Source of the DNA: Bacteroides sp. GM023
GTDB lineage: Bacteria; Bacteroidota; Bacteroidia; Bacteroidales; Bacteroidaceae
Direction: 5' to 3'
Length of the DNA: 64,000 nucleotides
Assembly (NCBI RefSeq): GCF_014750685.1
Contig: NZ_JAAXGE010000003.1
Location: 682,001 to 746,000, forward strand
Shown here: positions 18,696 through 29,407 of the stretch, in pieces
Layout: each line of letters starts with the position of its first letter
How positions within the stretch are numbered: the stretch's first letter is position 1
The notes under the pieces: model-generated
What the model was told of the DNA's origin: nothing
Databases searched by the model: none
The model's input: only the letters and a program-made list of their open reading frames with translations
Made by a program: the position numbers and the translations under genes

Positions 18696-18742
18696 AAGGC
18701 GTATACTTTTACTATATATAGAATAGAGTATATGCCTTTTTT
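18696..18742 (+). terminator. Rho-independent terminator after holA
   Basis: 12-bp stem AAGGCGTATACT (18696-18707) / AGTATATGCCTT (18727-18738), one G-U pair, followed by TTTT. Confidence 0.8.
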
Positions 18743-19743
18743 ATATTCCCGAAATTACGTTTTTATTCTGATAGTATAGCTTCTATATTTTGAATAAAAA
18801 ATTGAACAATAAATTCACTCAATTTTTCCTATCTTCTCTTGATTGCTAATCTGCCTTTAGCGAACTTTTTATTTCTGCATTTTAATTCCGTTTAGTTGTT
18901 CTCGATATTATTCTTTAGTTGGATGAGGAGATTTTTCCTATTGAAAAATTCGGATTTCTATTGAAATATAGTAGAAGCAAAAATAGGAACAGGCTAAAAC
19001 TGATTTAGTCCATGACAAAGTGGAAAATCCTTTTTAGATAATGATTTCAAAATATCATTTTGATAGTTTGAGGGTTTTTAGTCGATAATTACTGCTATTT
19101 TTCTATTTCAATTAAATAGAGAGCTTGAATAATATAGCTTAAATATCTATATTACAGTATATTATGTGTAATTTGACCTTCCTAGAATTGAAAAAATACA
19201 ATGAATTGGGAGATGGGACGGAAATATCGCAAGGATTTGATATTTAAGGGTGGAATGTAAAGGATGATTTGATGAAATCATAAAATACATTCGTAAATAA
19301 TGGTGTTCATCCTTTATTTTATTGCAACTGCAACTTCTTGTATTTACGTTTGTGTATTTCTTCTTGTATATTTGTGATTAGTATATGTGTGAATGATATA
19401 CATATGTGTTTAATTGTACGTTGTCACAAATGTACATTTCTTGATTTACAAAACTGAATTTTATTGTATAAATGTAGTAGGAGAGTGTTTAACACTCATA
19501 TTTACATGTGTTATATACTTGAATATCATATATATATACTGATTATATGATTTATTGCTGTAAATCAATGGTTTATCGGTGGTATATTTTTGTGAATATC
19601 GTAATTGTACTTACGTTGTTTATACATAATACGCTTATAATCTGATGATAATAGCTATTATTTAAATAGGAGATATAATGATAAAATACGGCTTATTATC
19701 TATCGTACAAAAGTAATATTCTAAATGTGAATAATTAAATACG
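18743..19743. other. AT-rich non-coding stretch of about 1 kb
   Basis: No convincing ORF on either strand. The base composition is markedly more AT-rich than the genes around it. Visible structure: an inverted repeat AAAGGATGA (19259-19267) / TCATCCTTT (19307-19315) with a small GATTT-GATG-AAATC hairpin inside; a CTTCTTGTAT direct repeat 26 bp apart (19334, 19360); and a 15-nt near-palindrome GAGTGTTTAACACTC (19483-19497). It may be a decayed gene or a long control region for the XRE regulator downstream. Confidence 0.5.
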
Positions 19744-19773
19744 TTTGTAATATTGATATTTTTATATTTGTAA

Positions 19774-19834
19774 TTTGCTTTTGTGAAATGTAATATTTAC
19801 CTTTGTATAGTGATTGATTTTATATGTATTTTTG
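19774..19834 (+). promoter_or_regulatory. Two overlapping Bacteroides-type promoters upstream of the XRE regulator
   Basis: P1: TTTG (19774-19777), 20-nt spacer, TACCTTTG (19798-19805). P2: TTTG (19802-19805), 21-nt spacer, TATTTTTG (19827-19834). The -7 box of P1 doubles as the -33 box of P2. A further TATATTTG at 19763-19770 sits 15 nt after a TTTG at 19744. P2 would start transcription about 40 nt before the ATG. Confidence 0.65.
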
Positions 19835-19881
19835 TGAAACCAGCATTTAGTACTACAATTGTAATTCAATAAAGGCGCAGT

Positions 19882-20352
19882 ATGGAAATAAAAGACAGAA
19901 TTAGAATGATTATGGAAAGGGAAAAAGTTCCCCCCAGAGTTTTTGCTGAAACAATCGGAGTTCAACAGTCTACTCTTTCTCATATTCTAAATGATAGAAA
20001 CAAGCCGAGTCTGGAAGTAGTGATGAAAGTTCACCAAACCTATAGTTATGTAAATCTTGAATGGTTGCTATATGGAAAAGGTGAAATGCTGGCTTCTGCA
20101 GAAGAGTCTTCACTAGCTTCTCCTAATGGTGATTATCAGCCTTCTTTATTCGACGAGAATCCTGTAAATCCGTCCAAAGAGACGATTGCTCCGGAAAATC
20201 GCAGGGAAATGCCGTTAAGAAACACTGAAAATGCACCTAAAGAGATTGTAAAACAGGAGATTAGGTATATAGAAAAGCCTGCCAGAAAAATCACTGAAAT
20301 AAGAATTTTCTTTGATGATAATACCTATGAAACGTTTAGACCTGAAAAATAA
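19882..20352 (+). CDS. XRE-family helix-turn-helix regulator
   Basis: 156 residues. Residues ~5-65 form a Cro/CI-type HTH: DRIRMIMEREKVPPRVFAETIGVQQSTLSHILNDRNKPSLEVVMKVH. NLEWLLYGKGEM closes the domain, as in many Bacteroides XRE proteins. A variable linker follows, then a C-terminal EIRIFFDDNTYETFRPEK that may be an oligomerisation or ligand segment. It stands alone after 1.2 kb of non-coding DNA with its own stacked promoters. Targets are unknown; autoregulation is possible given the palindromes upstream. Confidence 0.82.
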   Translation: MEIKDRIRMIMEREKVPPRVFAETIGVQQSTLSHILNDRNKPSLEVVMKVHQTYSYVNLEWLLYGKGEMLASAEESSLASPNGDYQPSLFDENPVNPSKETIAPENRREMPLRNTENAPKEIVKQEIRYIEKPARKITEIRIFFDDNTYETFRPEK

Positions 20353-20384
20353 GAGGTAAAATCGCTGGTTTGAGCAAATTCCTG

Positions 20385-20392
20385 TATCTTTG
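20385..20392 (+). promoter_or_regulatory. -7 promoter element for pyrK-pyrD
   Basis: TATCTTTG followed by CACC, 37 bp before the pyrK start at 20430. A TTTG at 20369-20372 is only 12 nt upstream, shorter than the usual 19-21. Confidence 0.45.
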
Positions 20393-20429
20393 CACCCGGA
20401 ATACGAATTTATACTTTTTATATCCATAC

Positions 20430-21206
20430 ATGAAGAAATTTATTTTAGATCTGACGGTTACGGAGAATATCAAACTGCATGCTAATTATGTATTGCTAAA
20501 ACTGACTTCTTCGTCGTTACTGCCCGAAATGTTGCCTGGGCAGTTTGCCGAACTCCGGGTGGACGGTTCGCTTACTACATTCCTGCGTCGCCCTATTTCC
20601 ATTAATTTTGTAGATAAACAACGAAATGAAGTATGGTTTCTGATCCAAATGGTTGGAGACGGAACAAAGCGCCTGGCAGAGATAAATCAGGGAGATGTAA
20701 TCAACACGATACTTCCGTTGGGAAATGGCTACACAATGCCGCAAACGCCTTCAGATAAGCTTCTGTTAGTTGGTGGTGGTGTCGGAACAGCTCCTATGTT
20801 GTATTTGGGTGAACAATTGGCTAAAAACGGGCATAAACCTACCTTCCTTTTAGGTGCCCGTAGCGATAAAGACTTGCTTCAACTGGAGGAATTTGCTAAA
20901 TACGGTGAAGTATATACTACTACGGAAGATGGCAGCCATGGAGAAAAGGGATATGTCACCCAGCATTCTATATTAAATAAGGTACGGTTTGAACAGATTT
21001 ACACTTGTGGCCCTAAACCTATGATGGTGGCTGTGGCAAAATATGCCAAAAGTAATCAGATAGAATGCGAAGTATCTTTGGAAAATACAATGGCTTGTGG
21101 TATCGGAGCATGCTTATGCTGTGTGGAAAATACGACAGAAGGTCACTTGTGTGTATGTAAAGAAGGTCCTGTTTTTAATATAAATAAACTACTATGGCAG
21201 ATTTGA
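20430..21206 (+). CDS. pyrK: Dihydroorotate dehydrogenase electron transfer subunit
   Basis: 258 residues from the ATG at 20430; the longer frame from 20370 overlaps the promoter box. FAD/2Fe-2S protein that passes electrons from PyrD to NAD. Visible: FAD-binding [13 protein letters not shown]-binding [20 protein letters not shown], and the cluster Cys set in [14 protein letters not shown] with a later Cys in [11 protein letters not shown]. Its end overlaps pyrD by 13 bp, consistent with a stoichiometric complex. Confidence 0.93.
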   Translation: MKKFILDLTVTENIKLHANYVLLKLTSSSLLPEMLPGQFAELRVDGSLTTFLRRPISINFVDKQRNEVWFLIQMVGDGTKRLAEINQGDVINTILPLGNGYTMPQTPSDKLLLVGGGVGTAPMLYLGEQLAKNGHKPTFLLGARSDKDLLQLEEFAKYGEVYTTTEDGSHGEKGYVTQHSILNKVRFEQIYTCGPKPMMVAVAKYAKSNQIECEVSLENTMACGIGACLCCVENTTEGHLCVCKEGPVFNINKLLWQI

Positions 21207-22105
21207 GTGTAAACATTGGTGAATTACAAATGAAGAACCCGGTGATGACAGCATCCGGTACATTTGGATATGGTGAAGAGTTCTCAGATTTCATTGATAT
21301 AGCGCGAATAGGCGGTATTATTGTAAAAGGCACTACTCTTCACAAACGTGAAGGAAATCCTTATCCGCGTATGGCCGAAACTCCTTCGGGCATGTTAAAC
21401 GCTGTAGGACTGCAAAATAAGGGTGTTGACTACTTCGTAGAACATATATATCCCCGTATAAAGGACATCCAAACGAATATGATTGTAAACGTTTCGGGTT
21501 CTGCTATCGAAGATTATGTGAAAACAGCCGAAATCATTAATGAACTTGACAAGATTCCTGCCATAGAATTAAACATCTCTTGCCCTAATGTGAAGCAAGG
21601 TGGCATGGCTTTTGGTGTGTCAGCAAAAGGTGCGTCAGAAGTAGTGAAAGCTGTGCGTTCTGCTTACAAAAAGACACTTATCGTAAAACTCTCTCCAAAC
21701 GTCACTGACATCACCGAAATAGCTCGCGCAGCAGAAGAAAGTGGTGCAGATAGTGTGTCATTAATCAATACATTACTGGGAATGGCGATTGATGCGGAGC
21801 GTAAACGACCTATTTTATCAACTGTAACAGGCGGAATGTCCGGTGCTGCCGTAAAACCTATTGCATTGCGTATGGTATGGCAGGTTGCTAAAGCGGTAAA
21901 TATTCCTGTCATTGGTTTGGGTGGTATTATGGACTGGAAAGATGCGGTTGAGTTTATGCTTGCAGGTGCATCTGCCATCCAAATTGGTACAGCAAATTTC
22001 ATAGATCCGGCTGTTACTATCAAAGTAGAAGATGGTATAAATAATTACTTGGAAAGACACGGATGTAAGTCTGTAAAGGAAATTATTGGTGCGCTTGAGG
22101 TATAA
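21194..22105 (+). CDS. pyrD: Dihydroorotate dehydrogenase, class 1B catalytic subunit
   Basis: 303 residues. FMN enzyme of pyrimidine synthesis, oxidising dihydroorotate to orotate. [26 protein letters not shown] and [12 protein letters not shown] are family motifs; Cys130 is the catalytic base expected for class 1 enzymes. [30 protein letters not shown] is the FMN phosphate site. The partner pyrK immediately upstream identifies it as 1B and cytosolic, not the quinone-linked type. Confidence 0.94.
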   Translation: MADLSVNIGELQMKNPVMTASGTFGYGEEFSDFIDIARIGGIIVKGTTLHKREGNPYPRMAETPSGMLNAVGLQNKGVDYFVEHIYPRIKDIQTNMIVNVSGSAIEDYVKTAEIINELDKIPAIELNISCPNVKQGGMAFGVSAKGASEVVKAVRSAYKKTLIVKLSPNVTDITEIARAAEESGADSVSLINTLLGMAIDAERKRPILSTVTGGMSGAAVKPIALRMVWQVAKAVNIPVIGLGGIMDWKDAVEFMLAGASAIQIGTANFIDPAVTIKVEDGINNYLERHGCKSVKEIIGALEV

Positions 22106-22265
22106 CTACAAATATACAATAACCATTCGCACCAAGTATACAAGAAAAATGCTATTTTCCTTCCAGGTTTTGGAGTGTAGAACTGAACGTGAAATGAGGA
22201 ACGAACAAGATGTTTGCGTTTAGAGGAAAAGGTAACCGGTAAAACCTTCGGGCGGTGGATATAAT

Positions 22266-22308
22266 AAAAACGACGGTGAGAATTTGTTTGATTCTCACCG
22301 TCGTTTTT
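22266..22308. terminator. Bidirectional terminator between pyrD and trmD
   Basis: Perfect 18-bp stem (22266-22283 with 22291-22308, 7-nt loop), A-rich on one side and T-rich on the other, so it can stop both the pyr transcript and the convergent trmD transcript. The rest of the gap, 22106-22265, shows nothing recognisable. Confidence 0.9.
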
Positions 22309-22323
22309 ATTTACATTGTACTT

Positions 22324-23001
22324 TTAGTCTTCCAATAAGTCGGGACGAAGCTTTTTGGTGCGTTCCAGAGATTGCTGCAACTCCCATTCTTTAATCTTCG
22401 CTTCATGGCCTGATAATAGAATATCGGGAACTTTCCAACCTTTATAATCAGCAGGACGAGTATATACAGGAGCTGCCAATAAATTGTCCTGAAAGGAATC
22501 GGAAAGCGCGGATTGTTCATCGGAGATAACTCCGGGAATAATACGTACGATAGCATCGGCCATAACTGCTGCGGCCAGCTCGCCGCCTGTCAGGACATAA
22601 TCTCCGATACTGATTTCTTTAGTAATCAGATGCTCGCGAATACGATAATCAATGCCTTTGAAGTGGCCGCAAAGAATGATTAGATTCCGCGCTAAAGAAA
22701 GGCTATTGGCCATCGGTTGGTTGAATTGCTCTCCGTCAGGGGTTGTGAAGATCACCTCGTCGTACTCCCGTTCCGCTTTAAGAGCATTGATGCAACGTTC
22801 GATTGGCTCTATTTTCATGACCATTCCGGCGAAACCACCAAAAGGGTAATCATCGACACGACGATATTTGTCTTCGGTATAGTCACGCAGATTGTGGATA
22901 TGTATTTCTGCAAGTCCCTTGTTTTGAGCCCGTTTCATAATAGAACAATTGAAGAAGCCTTCAATCATTTCGGGTAAAACTGTTATAATATCAATACGCA
23001 T
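22324..23001 (-). CDS. trmD: tRNA (guanine-37-N1)-methyltransferase
   Basis: 225 residues from the ATG at 23001, which gives the family start [17 protein letters not shown]; the frame extends nine codons further but without family resemblance. SAM-dependent SPOUT enzyme with a trefoil knot; [14 protein letters not shown] and [16 protein letters not shown] are the SAM-binding and knot motifs, and [15 protein letters not shown] matches the substrate loop. Not linked to rpsP/rimM/rplS here, unlike the usual operon. Confidence 0.93.
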   Translation of the reverse strand: MRIDIITVLPEMIEGFFNCSIMKRAQNKGLAEIHIHNLRDYTEDKYRRVDDYPFGGFAGMVMKIEPIERCINALKAEREYDEVIFTTPDGEQFNQPMANSLSLARNLIILCGHFKGIDYRIREHLITKEISIGDYVLTGGELAAAVMADAIVRIIPGVISDEQSALSDSFQDNLLAAPVYTRPADYKGWKVPDILLSGHEAKIKEWELQQSLERTKKLRPDLLED

Positions 23002-23017
23002 AATCTTTAATTTTTCG

Positions 23018-25076
<2,059 letters not shown>

Positions 25077-25093
25077 GATAAGAAAAATATTCG

Positions 25094-25101
25094 TACTTTT
25101 G
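25094..25101 (+). promoter_or_regulatory. -7 promoter element for dapA
   Basis: TACTTTTG followed by CGG, 34 bp before the dapA ATG. It indicates dapA can be transcribed independently of ligA. Confidence 0.5.
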
Positions 25102-25135
25102 CGGCTAAATAAATTAGAGATTATAATAAAAACTC

Positions 25136-26029
25136 ATGATACAGACTAAATTGAAAGGAATGGGGGTAGCACTGATTACTCCTTTCAAAGAGGATGAGAG
25201 CGTTGACTATGACGCATTAATGCGCATGGTGGACTATCTATTACAGAATAATGCGGATTTTTTGTGTGTGCTGGGAACTACAGCCGAAACCCCGACTCTT
25301 ACAGAGGAAGAAAAGAAAACCATAAAAAAAATGGTGATTGACCGCGTTAATGGAAGGATTCCTATTCTGTTGGGTGTAGGTGGTAATAATACTCGTGCTA
25401 TTGTCGAGACATTAAAAAATGATGATTTCACGGGAGTCGACGCTATATTGTCTGTCGTGCCATATTATAATAAACCTTCGCAAGAGGGCATTTACCAGCA
25501 TTATAAGGCAATCGCCGAAGCTACAGAGCTTCCTATTGTGTTATATAATGTTCCGGGTCGTACGGGCGTAAATATGACTGCTGAAACGACTTTGCGTATT
25601 GCACGTAACTTCAGCAATGTGGTCGCCATAAAAGAAGCATCCGGCAATATCACGCAAATGGATGATATTATTAAGAATAAGCCTGAAAACTTCAATGTAA
25701 TCTCCGGTGATGACGGTATTACTTTCCCTCTCATCACTTTAGGGGCTGTCGGCGTTATTTCGGTTATCGGTAATGCTTTTCCTCGCGAATTTAGCCGTAT
25801 GACACGCCTGGCGCTTCAGGGAGACTTTGCCAATGCACTGACTATCCATCACAGATTTACAGAATTATTTGATCTGCTATTTGTAGATGGAAATCCTGCT
25901 GGCGTGAAATCAATGCTAAATGCTATGGGAATGATTGAAAATAAACTTCGATTACCGCTGGTTCCTACCCGTATTACTACGTTTGAGGCGATACGTAAGG
26001 TCTTGAACGAATTGAATATTAAATGCTAA
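25136..26029 (+). CDS. dapA: 4-hydroxy-tetrahydrodipicolinate synthase
   Basis: 297 residues. Condenses pyruvate with aspartate semialdehyde in lysine/diaminopimelate synthesis. The Schiff-base lysine is Lys166 (VVAIKEASGN), the catalytic Tyr137 lies in LYNVPGRTG, and the GTTAE segment at ~47-51 forms the substrate site. The protein has the usual TIM-barrel length. Confidence 0.95.
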   Translation: MIQTKLKGMGVALITPFKEDESVDYDALMRMVDYLLQNNADFLCVLGTTAETPTLTEEEKKTIKKMVIDRVNGRIPILLGVGGNNTRAIVETLKNDDFTGVDAILSVVPYYNKPSQEGIYQHYKAIAEATELPIVLYNVPGRTGVNMTAETTLRIARNFSNVVAIKEASGNITQMDDIIKNKPENFNVISGDDGITFPLITLGAVGVISVIGNAFPREFSRMTRLALQGDFANALTIHHRFTELFDLLFVDGNPAGVKSMLNAMGMIENKLRLPLVPTRITTFEAIRKVLNELNIKC

Positions 26030-26073
26030 TACAGGAAAACTATAAATTCCTGATATATTTATAAAATAAGAAT

Positions 26074-26141
26074 TCACCCTTCACCTCTTGGCTCTGTTCC
26101 TTATCAATAGGCAGATACAAGGTGAAGGGTGACTTTTTTTT
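26074..26141 (+). terminator. Long-arm terminator after dapA
   Basis: 13-bp perfect stem (TCACCCTTCACCT 26074-26086 with AGGTGAAGGGTGA 26120-26132), 33-nt loop, then a run of eight T. Confidence 0.75.
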
Positions 26142-26269
26142 GCCCTTGCCCACAATTATTTAGGCAATGTTATAGGATTAACACTAGTCCGGTCAACTAA
26201 AATCAGGACGCTACACAATCAAGATATGAAAATCGGATGAATAGATTGCCCTTCACCTTGCATCTACCT
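26109..26269. repeat. Inverted pair of a 21-bp element
   Basis: 26109-26129 and the reverse complement of 26249-26269 match at 19 of 21 bases (shared core CAAGGTGAAGGG). The second copy has its own partner arm at 26287-26293, so both copies look like members of one hairpin repeat family in opposite orientation. Confidence 0.6.
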
Positions 26270-26328
26270 GTTTATTTGGCTGAAAAGTGAAGGTGAAACT
26301 AAAAAAACATTGAAGTGTTTGAAATAAA

Positions 26329-26504
26329 CTTCTCAATGATTGAATTCAAACATACGGTTGATTGAGAACAAACGACCGTATGTTTTCATCAAAAGGAGCG
26401 GTTGCTTATGTCAGAATGACTGCATCTTTTTAGCGAAAGGAACGGTCGTTTATATTAAAATGACCATATGTTTTCAGTGAAAAGACCGGTTGAATAAATT
26501 CGTT
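26329..26504. repeat. Degenerate 22-bp-period array, also readable as 44-bp units (locus B)
   Basis: Three exact-length 44-bp units (26373-26416, 26417-26460, 26461-26504) share GAC, then ATGTTTTCA-like and CGGT(T/C)G-like blocks in register. Each half-unit of 22 bp resembles the other, and two more 22-bp units precede (26329-26350 and 26351-26372, 13 of 22 identical). CATACGGT (26351-26358) and ACCGTATG (26375-26382) form an inverted pair. The half-units tend to alternate orientation. Confidence 0.65.
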
Positions 26505-26588
26505 CGATTATTCGTTTCTCAAAGCCAATTTCTTCGATGAAATGGGGTGAAAAAAGAAATCCTCTACATGAAAATGCAGAGGATTTTG

Positions 26589-26662
26589 TGATCGCGACAG
26601 GATTCAAACCTGTAACCGGCTGATCCGTAGTCAGCTACTCTATTCAGTTGAGCTACGCGACC
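26589..26662 (-). tRNA. tRNA-Arg (anticodon ACG), copy 1
   Basis: A cloverleaf can be drawn: acceptor GGTCGCG / CGCGATC, D arm TAGCTCAACTGAATAGAGTA, anticodon stem GCTGA / TCAGC with loop CTACGGA (anticodon ACG, read as ICG), T arm ACAGG-TTTGAAT-CCTGT, discriminator A. CCA is not encoded. Confidence 0.93.
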
Positions 26663-26684
26663 CAATATGTGATTTCTTTTTCAG

Positions 26685-26758
26685 TGACCGCGACAGGATT
26701 CAAACCTGTAACCGGCTGATCCGTAGTCAGCTACTCTATTCAGTTGAGCTACGCGGCC
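26685..26758 (-). tRNA. tRNA-Arg (anticodon ACG), copy 2
   Basis: Same sequence as its neighbours except acceptor pair 3-70, which is C-G here and T-A in copies 1 and 3: a compensated double change. Spacers to the other copies are 22 and 20 nt. Confidence 0.93.
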
Positions 26759-26778
26759 AATCTGTTAATTCAAATAAG

Positions 26779-26852
26779 TGATCGCGACAGGATTCAAACC
26801 TGTAACCGGCTGATCCGTAGTCAGCTACTCTATTCAGTTGAGCTACGCGACC
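26779..26852 (-). tRNA. tRNA-Arg (anticodon ACG), copy 3
   Basis: Identical to copy 1 in the mature tRNA. First in the transcript, nearest the promoter at 26874-26904. Confidence 0.93.
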
Positions 26853-26873
26853 GTTATTTTGTTTTAACGGGTG

Positions 26874-26904
26874 CAAAGATACGGACTTTTCCCGAACTAG
26901 CAAG
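26874..26904 (-). promoter_or_regulatory. Promoter of the tRNA-Arg cluster
   Basis: Minus strand: -33-like CTTG (26904 to 26901), 19-nt spacer, -7 TATCTTTG (26881 to 26874), then GCACCCG. The first tRNA begins about 20 nt downstream. Confidence 0.65.
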
Positions 26905-26931
26905 CATTTCAACATTTTTTTTGTAGAAAAA

Positions 26932-29235
26932 TTATTCTATGAACCGATAATTGAATAGTTGCCAACCTATGCTCAATCCGACATTCCACTCCCTTTTCGG
27001 TGAGCTATAATGATTTACATATGCGGAGATGTCTCCGAACGGTAATTGGCATACAACAGAAATTTCTCCCAAATATTCGAATTTCGAGAAAGCTTTTCCG
27101 TAATATGCTTTATTCAGCGAGTTTCTTTCGATCGGATAAATGGGCATAAAACCGTAAAATTCTCCTCGCAGGTGGAACATTTGGTTCAAACGATAAACGG
27201 GTCTGATCCCGGCACCTACGAATTGATTGGCACGGAAAGCTTCGTTATAGGTCATTTTGCTGTGCAGTGTGGGAGAAAACTCTCCGGCTTGCATCATTGT
27301 TGCTGTATAGTTCTCCGAGAAGTTCTTAGAGGCGTATAATGCTTTCAAATACCATCCCAAAACCCAATGCTCACTCATATTATGATATTTTTCTTTCATA
27401 TAGGATAATTGCAACCAGGAATGGTGGTCTTTATTGTTACTTCCTGTTGTGGTAGTTACTTCTCCTGGATAGAATCTCTCCCTACCAACGAAAATCTGCG
27501 CTATAAGAGCTTCTCTGTATCCACGTGTCGGATACTGCCGGGAGTTAAGTGTACTTCCGTTAAAACTAATCGAACCGCCAAATAAGCCATAGCGGCTTTT
27601 ATCAAATTTATCATTTCCAAAGTCAATGACGCTTTTTTGAAAATATTTATCCTCTATTTTGGCAATTCCTACTCCGAATTCGGCACGTTTGCTCGAAAGG
27701 AAAGGCAAACCGACCTGTAATTTCAGGAATCGTTCGTCTTTTTGGTTAAAGGCAGGCTTGTCATTTCTCGAAAAGAGCTTGTCTTTCTTAAAATAATCGA
27801 AAGTACTGATTGAACCTATAAGACGGTATGAGGTAGGAATGGCTGTGGCAAAGTCTATCTTGGCCATAAATTGGACGTTATTATATACTTTTCCAAGTTG
27901 CCCGTCGAGAATAAATTCCTTGGCATAGTAATTTAAATCCTGATAACTCAATCCCAGGTATATTTGATTGGAATTGGAAGTAGATATATTACCACCCAAT
28001 CTGACAGCGAAATTATTCTCTAATTTGACTTTCAGGTGTAGATCATAAGTATCGTCTTCCGGGTTATAAATCGCATGAGGGATGATTTCAGAAATCATTT
28101 TATCTGAAAGCAACCGGAAATAGCCCTGTTTTAAATCCTCATAGGTGAATTCCTTATTGTCTGATTTATGAAATTCTTTTTTAATATAAACCTGTTGCTG
28201 GGGATTGGCTCCGTCGATAATGATGTTTTTGAAGCGTAGCTCCGGGAGATTACTCCGGTATACCATTCTTCGCAAACGTATATTGTCATAGTTGACACGC
28301 CGATGAATACGGCTTTTAATGGAATCCATCATGCTGATGGTCCGATTATACCCGATGTCATGTAGTTCATCAATACGTTGAAAATCCATAAGATTGACAT
28401 TATCATATTTGAAGGTCATTGAAATTCCCACTGAATCAGGAATAGAATAATCGGTTTTTTGCATCACCATATTTTCTATTTGACTCATAAGGTCGTCTTC
28501 CTTGGGCTTGGTGGGATTGGTTGACACTACACTTCCTATGATAATATCCGGATGAAAATCATCCCGCATGACATCTGTGGGGAAATTATTATAAATTCCA
28601 CCGTCATAGGCTAATACGTTGTCAATTTCAATAGGTTTGAACATGAATGGGAAACTCATTGAAGCTCTGACAGCATCTCCCAAGTCTCCGTTTTGCATTA
28701 CTAACTGCTTCTTGTTGTATACATCGGATGCAATACAACGGAAAGGGACGAAAAGTTTATCAAAATCCCCTTTACAAGCGGCTGTAGCACGTGCATACAA
28801 ATCTACAAAAACGAGATTCATCTGAATCGGGTTCACCACACTGGTAGGCAGAAACTGAGGTTTCAGGCTTTTTAGTGAATCTTTGAATGAGAAGCGTATA
28901 TTGAAAAATTCAGGAGTAGGAAGATTCTTCTTGAAGTGATATACGTATTTTTCTTCCACTTCTCCGGAATACCATCGTTTGAAATCTTCGGATTTCAGCA
29001 GTTCTACCATGTCGTCAGGAGAGTATCCCATGGCGTACAAAGAGCCGACGATAGCCCCCATAGAGGTGCCTGCAATATAATCAATGGGAATGTTGTTTTC
29101 TTCCAAAGCGCGAATAATACCGATGTGTGTTAATCCTTTCGCGCCACCGCCACTTAGTACAAGTCCTACCTTTTGGGCGTGGATAGCCGGAATAGTCAGC
29201 CACAAAGTAATTAACACTAAAAGAATTTTTCTCAT
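26932..29235 (-). CDS. Patatin-like phospholipase with C-terminal outer membrane barrel (PlpD-like)
   Basis: 767 residues from the ATG at 29235, which begins a clean signal peptide (MRKILLVLITLWLTIPAIHAQ); 18 upstream codons in frame were rejected. The patatin domain has the oxyanion loop GGGAKG (29-34), the nucleophile Ser58 in GTSMGA and the catalytic Asp in YDGGIYNNFP. After ~residue 310 comes a POTRA-like region (LRFKNIIIDGANPQQQVYIKKEF) and then a BamA/Omp85-type 16-strand barrel. This layout is that of type Vd autotransporters; in Bacteroidetes the enzyme may stay attached. Lipid substrate unknown. Confidence 0.85.
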   Translation of the reverse strand: MRKILLVLITLWLTIPAIHAQKVGLVLSGGGAKGLTHIGIIRALEENNIPIDYIAGTSMGAIVGSLYAMGYSPDDMVELLKSEDFKRWYSGEVEEKYVYHFKKNLPTPEFFNIRFSFKDSLKSLKPQFLPTSVVNPIQMNLVFVDLYARATAACKGDFDKLFVPFRCIASDVYNKKQLVMQNGDLGDAVRASMSFPFMFKPIEIDNVLAYDGGIYNNFPTDVMRDDFHPDIIIGSVVSTNPTKPKEDDLMSQIENMVMQKTDYSIPDSVGISMTFKYDNVNLMDFQRIDELHDIGYNRTISMMDSIKSRIHRRVNYDNIRLRRMVYRSNLPELRFKNIIIDGANPQQQVYIKKEFHKSDNKEFTYEDLKQGYFRLLSDKMISEIIPHAIYNPEDDTYDLHLKVKLENNFAVRLGGNISTSNSNQIYLGLSYQDLNYYAKEFILDGQLGKVYNNVQFMAKIDFATAIPTSYRLIGSISTFDYFKKDKLFSRNDKPAFNQKDERFLKLQVGLPFLSSKRAEFGVGIAKIEDKYFQKSVIDFGNDKFDKSRYGLFGGSISFNGSTLNSRQYPTRGYREALIAQIFVGRERFYPGEVTTTTGSNNKDHHSWLQLSYMKEKYHNMSEHWVLGWYLKALYASKNFSENYTATMMQAGEFSPTLHSKMTYNEAFRANQFVGAGIRPVYRLNQMFHLRGEFYGFMPIYPIERNSLNKAYYGKAFSKFEYLGEISVVCQLPFGDISAYVNHYSSPKREWNVGLSIGWQLFNYRFIE

Positions 29236-29331
29236 AACCCGAATCAAGCAATTGGTATTTCTGTCTATTAAGTGTTCAAATATATGCAATACTTTTCAAT
29301 TTATCGATATTTTTCCGGTCGTTTTAGAATG

Positions 29332-29376
29332 AAAAAGAGCATTGCAACGTGTATTTTAACGTTGAATGCTCTTTTT
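29332..29376. terminator. Hairpin terminator between htpG and the patatin gene
   Basis: Arms 29332-29350 and 29359-29376 pair over 18 bp with one bulge; A-rich and T-rich ends make it able to stop transcription on the minus strand after htpG. Confidence 0.75.
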
Positions 29377-29407
29377 GTAGTTATATTATGTTATAAAGGG
29401 GCGATAT

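Noticed and set aside
26329..26504. Possible CRISPR array
   Set aside because: Units are contiguous with no unique spacers, identity between units is low, and no cas genes are present.
26744..26926. Small plus-strand ORF across the tRNA region
   Set aside because: It overlaps tRNA-Arg copy 3 on the opposite strand and encodes tRNA-derived sequence.
26030..26932. tRNA-associated integrative element
   Set aside because: No integrase, no duplicated tRNA 3' fragment beyond the tandem tRNAs, and core genes on both sides.
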